64,000 bases of DNA from assembly GCF_900101345.1 (NCBI RefSeq), contig NZ_FMUX01000002.1, positions 434,001 through 498,000 on the forward strand, written 5' to 3'. Positions 45,477 through 54,920 of the stretch are shown here, piece after piece; position 1 is the first letter of the stretch; every line of letters starts with the position of its first letter. Under the pieces are notes generated by a model that was given only the letters and a program-made list of their open reading frames with translations, was not told where the DNA came from and searched no databases. Position numbers and translations under genes: made by a program. Origin of the DNA: Desulfoluna spongiiphila (GTDB lineage Bacteria; Desulfobacterota; Desulfobacteria; Desulfobacterales; Desulfolunaceae).

Positions 45477-47207
45477 TTACCCGAAGGAGAGGGTGCTGTC
45501 GAGTTCATCGTCGGAGAAGTCCCAGGTGACGTTGTGGGGCTCCAGGTTCTCTTTGAACATGGCGGGCAGGCGATCGTCGTGCTTGGTGAAACCTGCGGCA
45601 CGGTTGAAGGCCTTTTCCGTCTCCAGGGTGTTGATGCCGATGGCCAGGACGTCGTCGGCGGTCAGGTTGATGCCGTAGCGGGCGTTGATCATGTCCACGA
45701 TCATGCCGAAGCCCTCTTCGCTGTCCAGGACAGGGAAGGCCACAAAGATGCAGAGGCCTGCGGCGTCCAGGACGGCGGTGGCCACCTGGAGGTTTTTGGA
45801 CACGTCGATGTTGCCCTCTTTTTTCAGGGCGTCCACGTCTCCGCCCACCTTGAGGATGTTCTGGCAGACACCGTAGCCTGCGGTGTGGTCGGCCCCCATG
45901 GGGGTGGTGGCGTAGGTGACGCCCACGCCTTTGACGGCTCGGGGGTCGTAGGCGGGCAGGGCCTGTTTTTTGACCACGGGGATGCGGTCCACGCCCAGGG
46001 CCTGGCCGGTAAAGGCCGCGCCGTTGCCGATGATTTTGCCCACGGGGTCGCCTGTTCTTACCTTGTTGAGAAGATCGATGGCACCGGCCTTGTCTCCCCA
46101 CTCGATGAGGCCGCCCTCCATGGCCATGCCGATGGCCACGCCCGCGTCGATGGTGTCCAGGCCGATGTCGTCGCAGAGACGGTCCATCTCGGCGATGGCG
46201 TCCAGGTCGTCGATGAGGCAGTGGGCGCCGAAGGCCCAGACGGTTTCGTACTCAAACCCGGAGGTGAGGTAGTCCCCGTTTTTGTCGTGGTAGGCCTGGG
46301 AGCACTTGATGACGCATCCCGGGTGGCAGCCCTCTTTGATGATGCCGCCGCGTTTTTCGATGAGCTCGGCCATCATCTCGCCGCTGATCTTTTCCGCCCG
46401 GTCGAACCGGCCGGTTCGGAAGTTCTTGGTGGGCATGGCGCCCGCCTCGTTGACCACGTTGACCAGAATGGCTGTGCCGAAGGCGGGAAGGCCTTCGCCG
46501 GAAACGGGGTGGCTGGTGAGGAGCTTGGCCCATTTTTTGGCCACCTCGGAGAAGGCCTCCTTGTTGGCGGGCTTCACACGCTCGCAGCCGGCATCGTCGA
46601 TGACCATGGCCTTGATTTTTTTCGAGCCCATCACCGCACCCAGGCCCCCGCGCCCTGCGGCCCGTCCGGGGTTGCCCTTGGGGTCGGCCAGCTGGATGGA
46701 GGCACCGGTTAAGCGCTGCTCTCCGGCCGGGCCGATGCAGGCCACGCCTACCTTTTCGCCGAATCGCTTCCAGAGGGTGTTGATCACCTCGGAGTTGGTC
46801 ATGCCCACCAGATCATCGGCGGGAAGGAAGGCAACGCCGTCTTTGGTGATATGGATCAGGCTGTAGTCTTCTTCTTCGGGCTTGTCTTCGATGATAATGG
46901 CCTGGATGCCCATGCGGGCCAGCTTCTGGGACACCAGCCCACCGGCATTGCTCTCTTTGATCCCACCGGTGAGGGGGGACTTGGAGCCCACGGAGAGCCT
47001 GCCGGAGTTGGCGGCGGTGGTACCGGAAAGCAGGCCCGGGGCGATGACGAGCTTGTTGTCGGCGCTCAAGGGGTGACATGTCGGCGGGACCTCGTCCATG
47101 ACAATGCGGGATGTCAGGGCACGTCCCCCAAGGATGGCATGGCGGTCGTCCGGGTCAGAATAAGAAAATTCTTTCCTCTTGGTGTCGATTCTGAGAATCT
47201 TGTTCAT
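45477..47207 (-). CDS. aor: Aldehyde ferredoxin oxidoreductase (tungsten/molybdopterin)
   Basis: A 576-residue enzyme that oxidises aldehydes to acids, or acids to aldehydes, with ferredoxin. It carries ILRIDTKRKEF, LGGRALTSRI, GRGGLGAVMGSKKIKAMV (pterin binding), cysteines in KEGCHPGCVIKCSQAY and LCIFVAFP for the Fe-S cluster, and PMGADHTAGYG. GGAGAGGAAC upstream of ATG 47207 sets the start. Length is slightly short of the 600-residue P. furiosus AOR. Two palindromes precede it. Confidence 0.92.
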   Translation of the reverse strand: MNKILRIDTKRKEFSYSDPDDRHAILGGRALTSRIVMDEVPPTCHPLSADNKLVIAPGLLSGTTAANSGRLSVGSKSPLTGGIKESNAGGLVSQKLARMGIQAIIIEDKPEEEDYSLIHITKDGVAFLPADDLVGMTNSEVINTLWKRFGEKVGVACIGPAGEQRLTGASIQLADPKGNPGRAAGRGGLGAVMGSKKIKAMVIDDAGCERVKPANKEAFSEVAKKWAKLLTSHPVSGEGLPAFGTAILVNVVNEAGAMPTKNFRTGRFDRAEKISGEMMAELIEKRGGIIKEGCHPGCVIKCSQAYHDKNGDYLTSGFEYETVWAFGAHCLIDDLDAIAEMDRLCDDIGLDTIDAGVAIGMAMEGGLIEWGDKAGAIDLLNKVRTGDPVGKIIGNGAAFTGQALGVDRIPVVKKQALPAYDPRAVKGVGVTYATTPMGADHTAGYGVCQNILKVGGDVDALKKEGNIDVSKNLQVATAVLDAAGLCIFVAFPVLDSEEGFGMIVDMINARYGINLTADDVLAIGINTLETEKAFNRAAGFTKHDDRLPAMFKENLEPHNVTWDFSDDELDSTLSFG

Positions 47208-47243
47208 GATGCGTTCCTCTCCTAAGTAAAACATAATGAAATA

Positions 47244-47273
47244 ATGATAAAATTATCATGTATTCATGAATAC
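47244..47273. promoter_or_regulatory. Two adjacent palindromes upstream of the AOR gene
   Basis: ATGATAA-AA-TTATCAT (47244-47259) and the perfect 14-bp palindrome GTATTCATGAATAC (47260-47273), 37-66 bases before the start codon. They are in an AT-rich island and are probable repressor or activator sites. The rest of the 452-base divergent gap shows nothing definite. Confidence 0.55.
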
Positions 47274-47658
47274 CACAGCCGGAACACGGGATAAATAAGA
47301 AAAACCTAATCTCCTTGATTTTATACGGTATTTGTGGGTATTGTCTGGAATGACAGCGGCTTGACATCCCGGCTTTGATGCGGTTCCCGTAAAGGAAAAA
47401 AAAGGCTGTGCTCACCCTGGTGTGAGCATGCTCTCGGTGAGTCCTGATATTCCTGAATTTCGGGGCCCGTTGCAACCGTTCGGGACAAAAGGGAATTTTG
47501 CCGGCCCCGGCAGAGCATGTCGATGCGCATCCGGTTTGCGGGCTCCATTGGGCAAGGGCGATTCGATCCTGTCAGGCCGTGGGAATCGCCCCGTGGCCTT
47601 TGTGTTTTGTCTTTATCAACCGGGCATTGCAGGTCGGGTGTCCCATGGGAGATATGCC

Positions 47659-49023
47659 ATGCATGCTGCACCGACCAGGTCCCCTTTTTCCCTCAGGAAC
47701 GTCCGTCTCTTTATCGCCTTCCGCCTTTTTTTTACCGCCCGGTTTTACTACCCCGTGTTTTCGATCCTTTTTCTTGACTTCGGCCTCACCGTCTCACAGT
47801 TTGCTCTTCTCAACGCGGTCTGGGCCGCCGTGATCGTGGTGGCGGAGGTGCCGTCCGGGGCCCTTGCCGACACCCTCGGCCGCAAGCGCCTGCTGGTGGC
47901 CACCGGGGCCATGATGGTGGTGGAGCTTTCTCTCCTGTGCGTGGCTCCCATCCGGGGCGGCGGGCTCCTTTTTACCCTGTTTCTGGTGAACCGGGTCCTC
48001 AGCGGCCTGGCCGAGGCGTCTGCCAGCGGGGCGGACGAAGCCCTGGCCTATGACGCCCTGAAGCGGGAGGGCATGGAAGGGGCCTGGGGCCGGGTACTTG
48101 AGGTCCAGATGCGGGTGCAGTCCGTGGCTTTTGTGGTGGCCATGGTTTTGGGCGGTGTGGTGTACGACCCGGAGGTCATGGGGCGATTTTTTTCCTTTCT
48201 GGGCCTTGGGATCTCCGTGACCCAGGACCTGACCCTGCGTATTCCCCTGGTGCTGACCTTTGTGTTCGGGCTGTTTACCCTGGGGTGCGCCCTGGCCATG
48301 TCCGAACCCGCCGACCCGGCCCATGCCGAGCAGCCATCCACGGCGGAAGCCTTTGCAAAGACCCTTGAAGCCGGCCGCTGGATCCTCACCACCTCCTTTG
48401 CCCTTACGGTGATCCTGGCGGGCCTTATTTTTGACGGGGTCATGCGCATGGTGATTACCCTGGCAAGCCAGTACTACCGGGTCATCGGCATCCCCGAGGC
48501 GAGTTTCGGCCTCATCGGCGCTCTGGTGGCGGCCCTGGGCATCGTGGTGCCCAAAGTCTCCCGGCACCTGGCCGAGACCCGATCTCCCCGGTTTAACCTG
48601 ATGGTCCTGGGGTCCCTTACCCTTGTCAGCCTTGTCTGGATGGCCTTTTTTCCACCCTACCTTGGCCTTGTCCCCGCCCTGGTCCTCTTCGGAGCCATGA
48701 GCATGGTGGCCTTTTTCGTCAGCCATTACCTGAACCGCCTGGCCGCGTCTGAAACCCGGGCCACGGTCCTCAGCTTCAAGGGCCTGGCGTACAACATCTC
48801 CTATGGCCTCCTGGGCATGCTCTACGCCGTCATCCTCGCCATGGAGCGGCGCCCGCTCCTGGCCGAAACCCCTCTGCTCTCCGGGCAGGGCCTTGAAGAC
48901 CGCCTCTTTATGGACACCTTTTTCGTGTTTCCCCTCTCCTTTGCCCTCCTCATGGCCTTTTTTCTTCTTTTCGTTCTTGGAAAAAGAGACAAAAACGAGC
49001 CCCGTAATCCTTCGCCTTCCTGA
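47659..49023 (+). CDS. MFS transporter
   Basis: A 454-residue 12-helix major facilitator protein. The loop 2-3 signature is VPSGALADTLGRKRLLVATG, and hydrophobic helices repeat along the length (VILAGLIFDGVM, ALVAALGIVV, ALVLFGAMSMVAFFV). Substrate unknown. GGGAGA upstream of ATG 47659 is used, not the long N-terminal open extension from 47422. Confidence 0.85.
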   Translation: MHAAPTRSPFSLRNVRLFIAFRLFFTARFYYPVFSILFLDFGLTVSQFALLNAVWAAVIVVAEVPSGALADTLGRKRLLVATGAMMVVELSLLCVAPIRGGGLLFTLFLVNRVLSGLAEASASGADEALAYDALKREGMEGAWGRVLEVQMRVQSVAFVVAMVLGGVVYDPEVMGRFFSFLGLGISVTQDLTLRIPLVLTFVFGLFTLGCALAMSEPADPAHAEQPSTAEAFAKTLEAGRWILTTSFALTVILAGLIFDGVMRMVITLASQYYRVIGIPEASFGLIGALVAALGIVVPKVSRHLAETRSPRFNLMVLGSLTLVSLVWMAFFPPYLGLVPALVLFGAMSMVAFFVSHYLNRLAASETRATVLSFKGLAYNISYGLLGMLYAVILAMERRPLLAETPLLSGQGLEDRLFMDTFFVFPLSFALLMAFFLLFVLGKRDKNEPRNPSPS

Positions 49024-49240
49024 AGTTGTTTCTGAATGGGCCTCTTGCGGCAGGGTGTCATGGGAGATAATGGCTTCTTTCATGTCTTCCTATTAGCCAA
49101 ATATTTTAACCTTCTTTTAACTATGTTTCTTCTTTTGGAGATTTTATAACCACCAAAAAATCAAAGGCGCCGCGCGGGGGGCCTTGTTTCGTTTGGTGAG
49201 CTGCCTTTTTTTCCAGATTTCAGCCGTTTTGCTGTCTTTC

Positions 49241-49266
49241 AGCCCACACAATGTGGGCTTTTTTTG
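49241..49266 (+). terminator. Terminator-like hairpin ahead of the autotransporter gene
   Basis: AGCCCACA / TGTGGGCT then TTTTTTT. It ends either MFS read-through or acts as an attenuator in the autotransporter leader. The upstream ATG at 49251 lies inside it, so that is not the protein start. Confidence 0.65.
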
Positions 49267-49382
49267 TGGCGAAGATACGGTTGCAGGTCAGGTTTCAAGG
49301 CATGGGCATACGGGAATGGACGGCACGTGTGCCCGTGAAGGCATGTTGGTTCGTTATGGATACGATGAAAGGTGTGTTTCTC

Positions 49383-52300
49383 GTGAAAAAGATTCGATTG
49401 GATTGGACGTGTGCGGGGCTTCTGGTCCTGATGGTGTGCGGGGCGGGGGGACTTCCTCGCGTGGCCGTGGCAGGGGAGGCGGCTCCGATGTCCCCCGTGG
49501 TGCTGACAGGAACGGGCAATACGGAGGCAAAGAATTATGCGGGTACCCGAGACCTGACCCTGCAAGTGGCAGAAGGGGCGGCGCTGAATGTCAGGGGTGG
49601 TCGCGGGGCGGCCATCTTGGGGGCCGGGTCTTCCGTTTGCCTGAAAGAGGGGGCCACGGTGACCCTTACAACCGATTCCGAAGGCAGCGATCCTGTGTCT
49701 GCCATCGGTATCGATGGAGATGAGAAAGAGAGCGAAAACAGCGTTACTCTGGCCAAGGGGGCGGCAGTGACGGTGGCCTCCACCAAGGCCACGGACACCT
49801 CGGCCATCTTGATCACCGATGCCGATAACGCCCATGTCTCCCTGGATGCCGCACGGGTCAAGGCCTCGGCCGCGGACGGGAAGGTGTACGGGGTCAAGCT
49901 GGAAAAGGTCAAGTTGCCGGACACTGCCTCCCTGACCATGGCCCATGGGGCCAGGTTGGAGGTGGCGGGAAAGGCCGCTGCTGTGACAGGGGCCGATGGT
50001 GATCCCGAAGGCGAAGCCAGGGGCGTGGGCATCATTGATGTCAAGCACGGGGTGGTCCGCTTGTCCGGTGGCTCCGCGATGACGGTTACGGCGTCGTCTT
50101 CCCTTGAGGACGCGGACATGGATGCCGATGGGGTGGAGATTAAAGGTACGGACAAAGGTGAGGTGTTTCTGGATGGCACGTCGTCTATCCGTGCGTCGGC
50201 GGTTTCTTCCGGCACGGATGGCAGCGCGTATGCCAGTGGGGTGGAAGTCCATAACGTGAAGGATCTCACGGTGAGGGTGGATGGTCAGTCGACCATCCAG
50301 GCATCGGGGACTGCATTGGGTGTCAATGGTTATGCAGGTGTCTCTGGGATGGAAATAGGTGGTGTCACGCGTGCCGATGTGACTCTGGACGGTGAGTCGC
50401 TTCTGCATGCATCGGCCACCGGAGCTGAGGCCGTGGCCACGGCGTTTCACCTGGGCGCGGGAGATCTTGACCTTGAGCGGGCTCAATTCACCCTGATTGG
50501 CCATTCCGGTGTTGAAAGCAACGCCTCTGGAGACACGGCATTGTCCGGGGGTGTTACCATGGTGGATACCGATCACGGCATCCTCAAGGTGGCGGAAGGA
50601 GGCCATATCACCGCCACGGCTTCGGCTACCACCGGTGACCTGAAAAAAGGCTCCTCGAGCAAGGTGTTTGCCGCCGCTACGGTGGTGGGCATGCTGAATG
50701 TCGATACGGTGGACGTCGACTTAAACCAGGCCGTCCTGAGCGGTACCATGAGCGCCACTGCCCATCTCACCGAGAAGGGGCATGCCGCGGCAGGGATTGG
50801 GCGGGATTCCGTGGGCCTCCTTCCTGTGGGTATCGGTGCCTTAGGTTACAATCAAGCGAACATTCGGTTGACGGACTCCCATGTGACACTGACGGCAACG
50901 GCCTCGGCCAGTGTTGTAGACGGCAGGAACATGGCCCTGGTCGGGGAACCTGACATGCCTGTGTGCGGGATACTGGTCATGCCCCGGGGAATGGAAGGGG
51001 ATGAGTTTCGTGTCGGCGATGTGGCTGCATTAAAGATGCCTGATGACCACACGTCCATCCGGCTGACGCGCTCCACCATTGATGTCACCGGCAAAGCTTC
51101 AGCCGAAAATTGCCTCGCCTTTGTCTCCGGCATTACCCTGAACGGGCTGAGTGGAGAGACGGATTCGGACCCCGCTACCCTTGCGATGACTGACTCCACG
51201 GTTCGCGCTTCGGCTGTGGCCGAAGGGCCTCGGACAAAGGATTTTTCCATTGAGAAACCCACAGCCATGGCCGTTGGTATTTCCACATTTTCCCTGGGTG
51301 GCAAGACCACCATTTCCCTGGACAACACCAGGGTTTTGGCTGAAGCCAAGGGGGTACTGGCTGGAGCCGTGGGCATTGGCGCCAGTGACGGCGATGGGAG
51401 CAACCTTGAGATTGCCTTGACCCGTGGGAGTGTGGTGAAGGCCGTGGCGTCACGTTCCGGGGCATCGGAAGAAGAGGGCGAGGGCGGCCCTGAATGCGTA
51501 GCCATTGCTCTGGGCAGCGGAAGCGTCACCCTGGATGCGACCTCGTCCCTTGAAGGGGAGTGGGCCGTGGTTCGGACCGAGATCAAGGCCCGAACCCCAA
51601 TGATCACGATGCCAGATCTGACCGTGACCAACAAAGGGCTTATCGCCGGTCGACTGAAGGGCGTCGCCCTGGACAATGCCTCAACAGGCATCCTGCAGGT
51701 GGATTTCAAGGGGACAGACGATTGTTCCTACGTTTCATCCGCTGCGAAGAACACCTTCTACTTCCAGACAGACTCCGCCAAGCTCGCCGATGGCTCCACC
51801 TTCCGCATTCTTCCCAACGAAGGCCTCGGCCTTACCAGGCCCGGGCAGAGCCAGACCTTTGCCTTGCTTGAGTCAGGTGCCGACGTGCAGGGAACCAGAG
51901 CCAAGGTGACCCTTGAGGTCAAAGGCAACTCCCCGCTGCTGGGCCTGAGCTGGGTGGATACGTCATCCGATACCGAATTGGTGGCCCGGGTTCGTTTCTT
52001 GAACCCCGCCGAGGCTGGTGTGTCCCGTAACGGAGGTGCTGCCTTTACCGCCGCCCTGGCCGATATGCCAACGTCCTTTGTCCTGGGTACCGACCCCGAA
52101 GCCTGGTCTCCCAGCGTCAACGGGGCCTTCCTTACCGGCATGACCCAGACCGTGGGGGCTTCCCACACCAACATCGGCAACCGTCTGGGCGGGCTCATGG
52201 GCCTGAACAGCGGGGACGAAATCGTGGCTTCAGGGGGGCTGTGGTACAACGCCAGCTTTACCGATGCCGACCAGGACGAGCGTGACGGCGTGGTGGGCTT

Positions 52301-53051
52301 TGACGCGGATACCACCGGCCTCAGCCTGGGCCTTGACCGCCAGGTAGGGGCTCTTACCGTGGGCGTTGCCGTGACCCAGGGCAAATCCGAGGCCGAGGCC
52401 GACGACAACAGCTCCGAAATGGACATGGACGACCACCTTTTGAGTCTCTACGGAAGTTATGACGGAGGGATATGGTTCGGCGAAGCGGTCCTCTCCGCGG
52501 GCATGGGCAATGTGGACAGCGTCCGGCGCCTGGGCGATGCAACCTTTACCGCCGACTACGACAGCACCAGCTACAATGCCATGGCCAAGGCGGGCATGAA
52601 GCTGAGCGCGGCCGGATGGCAGGTAAACCCCCTGCTGGCCGTTGAGTACTCCTTCAAGGACTACGACGGGTACACCGAGTCCGGGGGCAAGGACAGCGGG
52701 GCCCTTGAGGTGGAATCCCAGGATTACTCGGTTTTCAATGTCGGCGGCGGTGCCACCCTGCAGCGCAGCTGGGTAAAGTCCTGGGGCGTTCTTACCCCTG
52801 AGGTCTCCGCCCTGGTGCGTTACGACCTTAAAGGCGACGGCATCCTTACCACCGCAAAATTTGTGGGGGGCAGTACCGCCTTCATCGCCAGCGGTGCAGA
52901 TCCTGCCGAGACCAGCTGGGATCTCTCCACGGCCCTGACCCTGGCCAGCCTGGAGGAGAGCGCCGTGAGCCTTCGCCTCGGTTACGACTACGCAGGCCGC
53001 GAAGATTTTGTGGCACACAGCGTCAGCGGCAAGCTGCGGTTTGAGTTTTAA
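49383..53051 (+). CDS. Type V autotransporter (large passenger, C-terminal beta-barrel)
   Basis: A 1,222-residue secreted/surface protein. A GTG at 49383 with GAAAGG about 10 bases before it gives a classical signal peptide (KKIRLDWTCAGLLVLMVCG, cleavage after VAVA). ATG 49356 is an alternative. The passenger (about 35-860) is Gly/Ala/Ser/Thr/Asp rich with repeated short beta-strand units, as in beta-helix passengers. Residues about 930-1222 are an autotransporter barrel (DADTTGLSLGLDRQVGALTV, LLAVEYSFKDYDGYTESG) ending in Phe (LRFEF), the sign for outer-membrane assembly. No protease motif was seen. A terminator follows at 53097. Confidence 0.88.
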   Translation: MKKIRLDWTCAGLLVLMVCGAGGLPRVAVAGEAAPMSPVVLTGTGNTEAKNYAGTRDLTLQVAEGAALNVRGGRGAAILGAGSSVCLKEGATVTLTTDSEGSDPVSAIGIDGDEKESENSVTLAKGAAVTVASTKATDTSAILITDADNAHVSLDAARVKASAADGKVYGVKLEKVKLPDTASLTMAHGARLEVAGKAAAVTGADGDPEGEARGVGIIDVKHGVVRLSGGSAMTVTASSSLEDADMDADGVEIKGTDKGEVFLDGTSSIRASAVSSGTDGSAYASGVEVHNVKDLTVRVDGQSTIQASGTALGVNGYAGVSGMEIGGVTRADVTLDGESLLHASATGAEAVATAFHLGAGDLDLERAQFTLIGHSGVESNASGDTALSGGVTMVDTDHGILKVAEGGHITATASATTGDLKKGSSSKVFAAATVVGMLNVDTVDVDLNQAVLSGTMSATAHLTEKGHAAAGIGRDSVGLLPVGIGALGYNQANIRLTDSHVTLTATASASVVDGRNMALVGEPDMPVCGILVMPRGMEGDEFRVGDVAALKMPDDHTSIRLTRSTIDVTGKASAENCLAFVSGITLNGLSGETDSDPATLAMTDSTVRASAVAEGPRTKDFSIEKPTAMAVGISTFSLGGKTTISLDNTRVLAEAKGVLAGAVGIGASDGDGSNLEIALTRGSVVKAVASRSGASEEEGEGGPECVAIALGSGSVTLDATSSLEGEWAVVRTEIKARTPMITMPDLTVTNKGLIAGRLKGVALDNASTGILQVDFKGTDDCSYVSSAAKNTFYFQTDSAKLADGSTFRILPNEGLGLTRPGQSQTFALLESGADVQGTRAKVTLEVKGNSPLLGLSWVDTSSDTELVARVRFLNPAEAGVSRNGGAAFTAALADMPTSFVLGTDPEAWSPSVNGAFLTGMTQTVGASHTNIGNRLGGLMGLNSGDEIVASGGLWYNASFTDADQDERDGVVGFDADTTGLSLGLDRQVGALTVGVAVTQGKSEAEADDNSSEMDMDDHLLSLYGSYDGGIWFGEAVLSAGMGNVDSVRRLGDATFTADYDSTSYNAMAKAGMKLSAAGWQVNPLLAVEYSFKDYDGYTESGGKDSGALEVESQDYSVFNVGGGATLQRSWVKSWGVLTPEVSALVRYDLKGDGILTTAKFVGGSTAFIASGADPAETSWDLSTALTLASLEESAVSLRLGYDYAGREDFVAHSVSGKLRFEF

Positions 53052-53096
53052 TCAGCGCAGGGCATTTGGATATCCCGCGAGTTAAAAAAATCTGGA

Positions 53097-53138
53097 AAAG
53101 CAGCCATGCCTCGTTTATACGGGGCATGGCTGTTTTTT
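53097..53138 (+). terminator. Intrinsic terminator after the autotransporter gene
   Basis: CAGCCATGCC / GGCATGGCTG stem then TTTTTT, with A-rich sequence before it. Confidence 0.9.
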
Positions 53139-53162
53139 AGGGACACACCACGGGAGGTCCGA

Positions 53163-54026
53163 ATGGGACTGGCAGGAAAAATCCGGCGCCGGGCGCTATG
53201 TGCGGTAGCGGCGATGTGGGTGGCAAGCGGGTGCGCCACGGCACCGCGTCAGCTGACCTTTGTCGATCTTGGGCAGCGCGGCGGACTGGCCGGGTTGGAG
53301 ACGTGCCGAATCGAGGGCCAGCTGTTTACCCTGGCGGCCCTGGCGCCGGCCCTCTCCCGTTCCGACGTGCTGCGCGTCTATATCGAAGGGGACGGCCTGG
53401 CCTGGCGCACCCGCCATGTGCCGTCGGCCCATCCTTCCCCTGTGAATCCCACCGCCCTGAACCTGATGCTCGCCGATCCCATTCTTGACAAGGCCTATCT
53501 GGCGAGGCCCTGCCAGTACCTGCAGACAGATGCCTGTCGCCCTCGGTACTGGTCGACCCACCCCTTTTCTCCTGAGGTTATCTCAGAGATGGGCCGCGCC
53601 CTGGACGTCTTGAAGGCGCAGGGCGGCTACGGTCGCCTGGAACTGGTGGGATTTTCCGGCGGTGCGGCCGTGGCGGCCCTTCTGAGCGCCCGGCGGGGTG
53701 ACGTGGACAGCCTGACCACGGTGGCGGGAAACCTGGATACCGAGGCTTTTTGTAAACTCCACGGACTGACGCCCCTTTCCGCCTCCCTGAACCCGGCCGA
53801 TGTCGCAGGGGCGCTGGCGTCCATTCCCCAGCGGCATTTTGTGGGCAAAGACGATGCGGTGATTCCCCCTGCAATCTACGCATCCTTTGCCTCCCGCATG
53901 GCGCCTTGCAGGGCCCCCGCCCCGGTGCTGGTGGATGACGCCGCACACCAGCGGGGATGGCTGGCCCTGTGGCCCGCCCTGCTGCGATCCCATGGGCCGG
54001 AGCCGTGCCGCTTAACAGCCCCTTGA
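53163..54026 (+). CDS. Lipoprotein with alpha/beta-hydrolase (esterase-like) fold
   Basis: A 287-residue lipoprotein. Signal peptide ALCAVAAMWVASGC gives the lipidation Cys. The nucleophile motif is LVGFSGGAAVAALL, and late motifs FVGKDDAVIPPAIY (Asp) and DDAAHQRGW (His) complete a plausible triad. It may be an outer-membrane-linked esterase. GGGAGGTCC is upstream of ATG 53163. Confidence 0.8.
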   Translation: MGLAGKIRRRALCAVAAMWVASGCATAPRQLTFVDLGQRGGLAGLETCRIEGQLFTLAALAPALSRSDVLRVYIEGDGLAWRTRHVPSAHPSPVNPTALNLMLADPILDKAYLARPCQYLQTDACRPRYWSTHPFSPEVISEMGRALDVLKAQGGYGRLELVGFSGGAAVAALLSARRGDVDSLTTVAGNLDTEAFCKLHGLTPLSASLNPADVAGALASIPQRHFVGKDDAVIPPAIYASFASRMAPCRAPAPVLVDDAAHQRGWLALWPALLRSHGPEPCRLTAP

Positions 54027-54257
54027 GGGGCCTGTCTCATCCGGGGTCGTCATTATCGTCCCATTCAATTCCTTCCTGCTTTGCTTGAAAATGACTCCGG
54101 TGTGTCCTTGTCAGAAAGCCGGGAGTAACATTTCGTATGATCGTTCTCTCATGAAATATCCGGGTTATCGCATGCCGGGTCTCGTTTCGTGGGGGCTGGT
54201 GCCTCCGTCTGCAGGGTACGAGAGCCCCTCCCCCCAGGGCCAACGCATTTGGATTTT

Positions 54258-54427
54258 GCCTCCGGCGGCCCTGCCGGGGGGCAAGCTTTTGAAACGTTGG
54301 ACAAACAGGTATTGAGTGCGATGCATGGTTCATGCGAATGTGCTCGTATTTCGATTGCTTTCGCCTGATGTGCAGGCAACCGAAACGTTTTTGTGGAGCT
54401 TTTTTCAAAAAGCGACCCGCCGGAGGC
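54258..54427. repeat. Degenerate L unit plus eroded end of the repeat family
   Basis: GCCTCCGGCGGCCCTGCCGG, AAGCTTTTGAAACG and GACAAACAGG at 54258-54309, then a separated CCGCCGGAGGC at 54417-54427. It is inside the 895-base gap before the ABC importer. Confidence 0.62.
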
Positions 54428-54472
54428 AACTTGCAGTTAAATGCGTTTGTCCTGCCCCTCCCCCCTCTCTTT

Positions 54473-54501
54473 TTAAATGTTTTTCTTTTGTATGTTATAA
54501 T
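54473..54501 (+). promoter_or_regulatory. Candidate extended -10 promoter for the peptide ABC importer
   Basis: TGTTATAAT (extended -10, TATAAT at 54496) with a poor -35 (TTAAAT) 17 bases ahead. Leader to the permease would be about 420 bases. Apart from this and the repeat remnants, no gene is seen between 54027 and 54920. Confidence 0.45.
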
Positions 54502-54920
54502 GAAGCGTTACCTGCACTGACCGAGACCGTGCGTATGGCGTTGCGTCGCTGCGGGGGGGGGTACGATGCTCGTATTTTATCTGTTACCGGGTTGTGAAGG
54601 GATAATCTTTTATGTATGCTAAGTAGATTTGTAAAATCAATGTTTATAGTTTGAAGGCGACAGAATCTCTACGAAAGCCTGGGATCCATTGCTGCGGCGT
54701 GTAGTCCCTCCGGTCTTTCTGCGCCCTGTCTCAATGGGCGGCTTTCGTAGAAGGGTTTTCGGCCTTTGAGGTGTCTGTTCCGGGATCCAGGCGACAGATG
54801 AGCGAGAAGGTGAAGCCACCTGGCTTCCCTTTGGAAACCATAAAAGAAAGGAGCGAGGAGATCCGGTGGATTCCGGGTCTTTTGTCATGCATCGTCCACT
54901 TTATTTTGGAAAAACGGGTG

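Noticed and set aside
49251..49382. Upstream start for the autotransporter
   Set aside because: ATG 49251 lies inside a terminator hairpin, and the resulting N terminus would hide the signal peptide.
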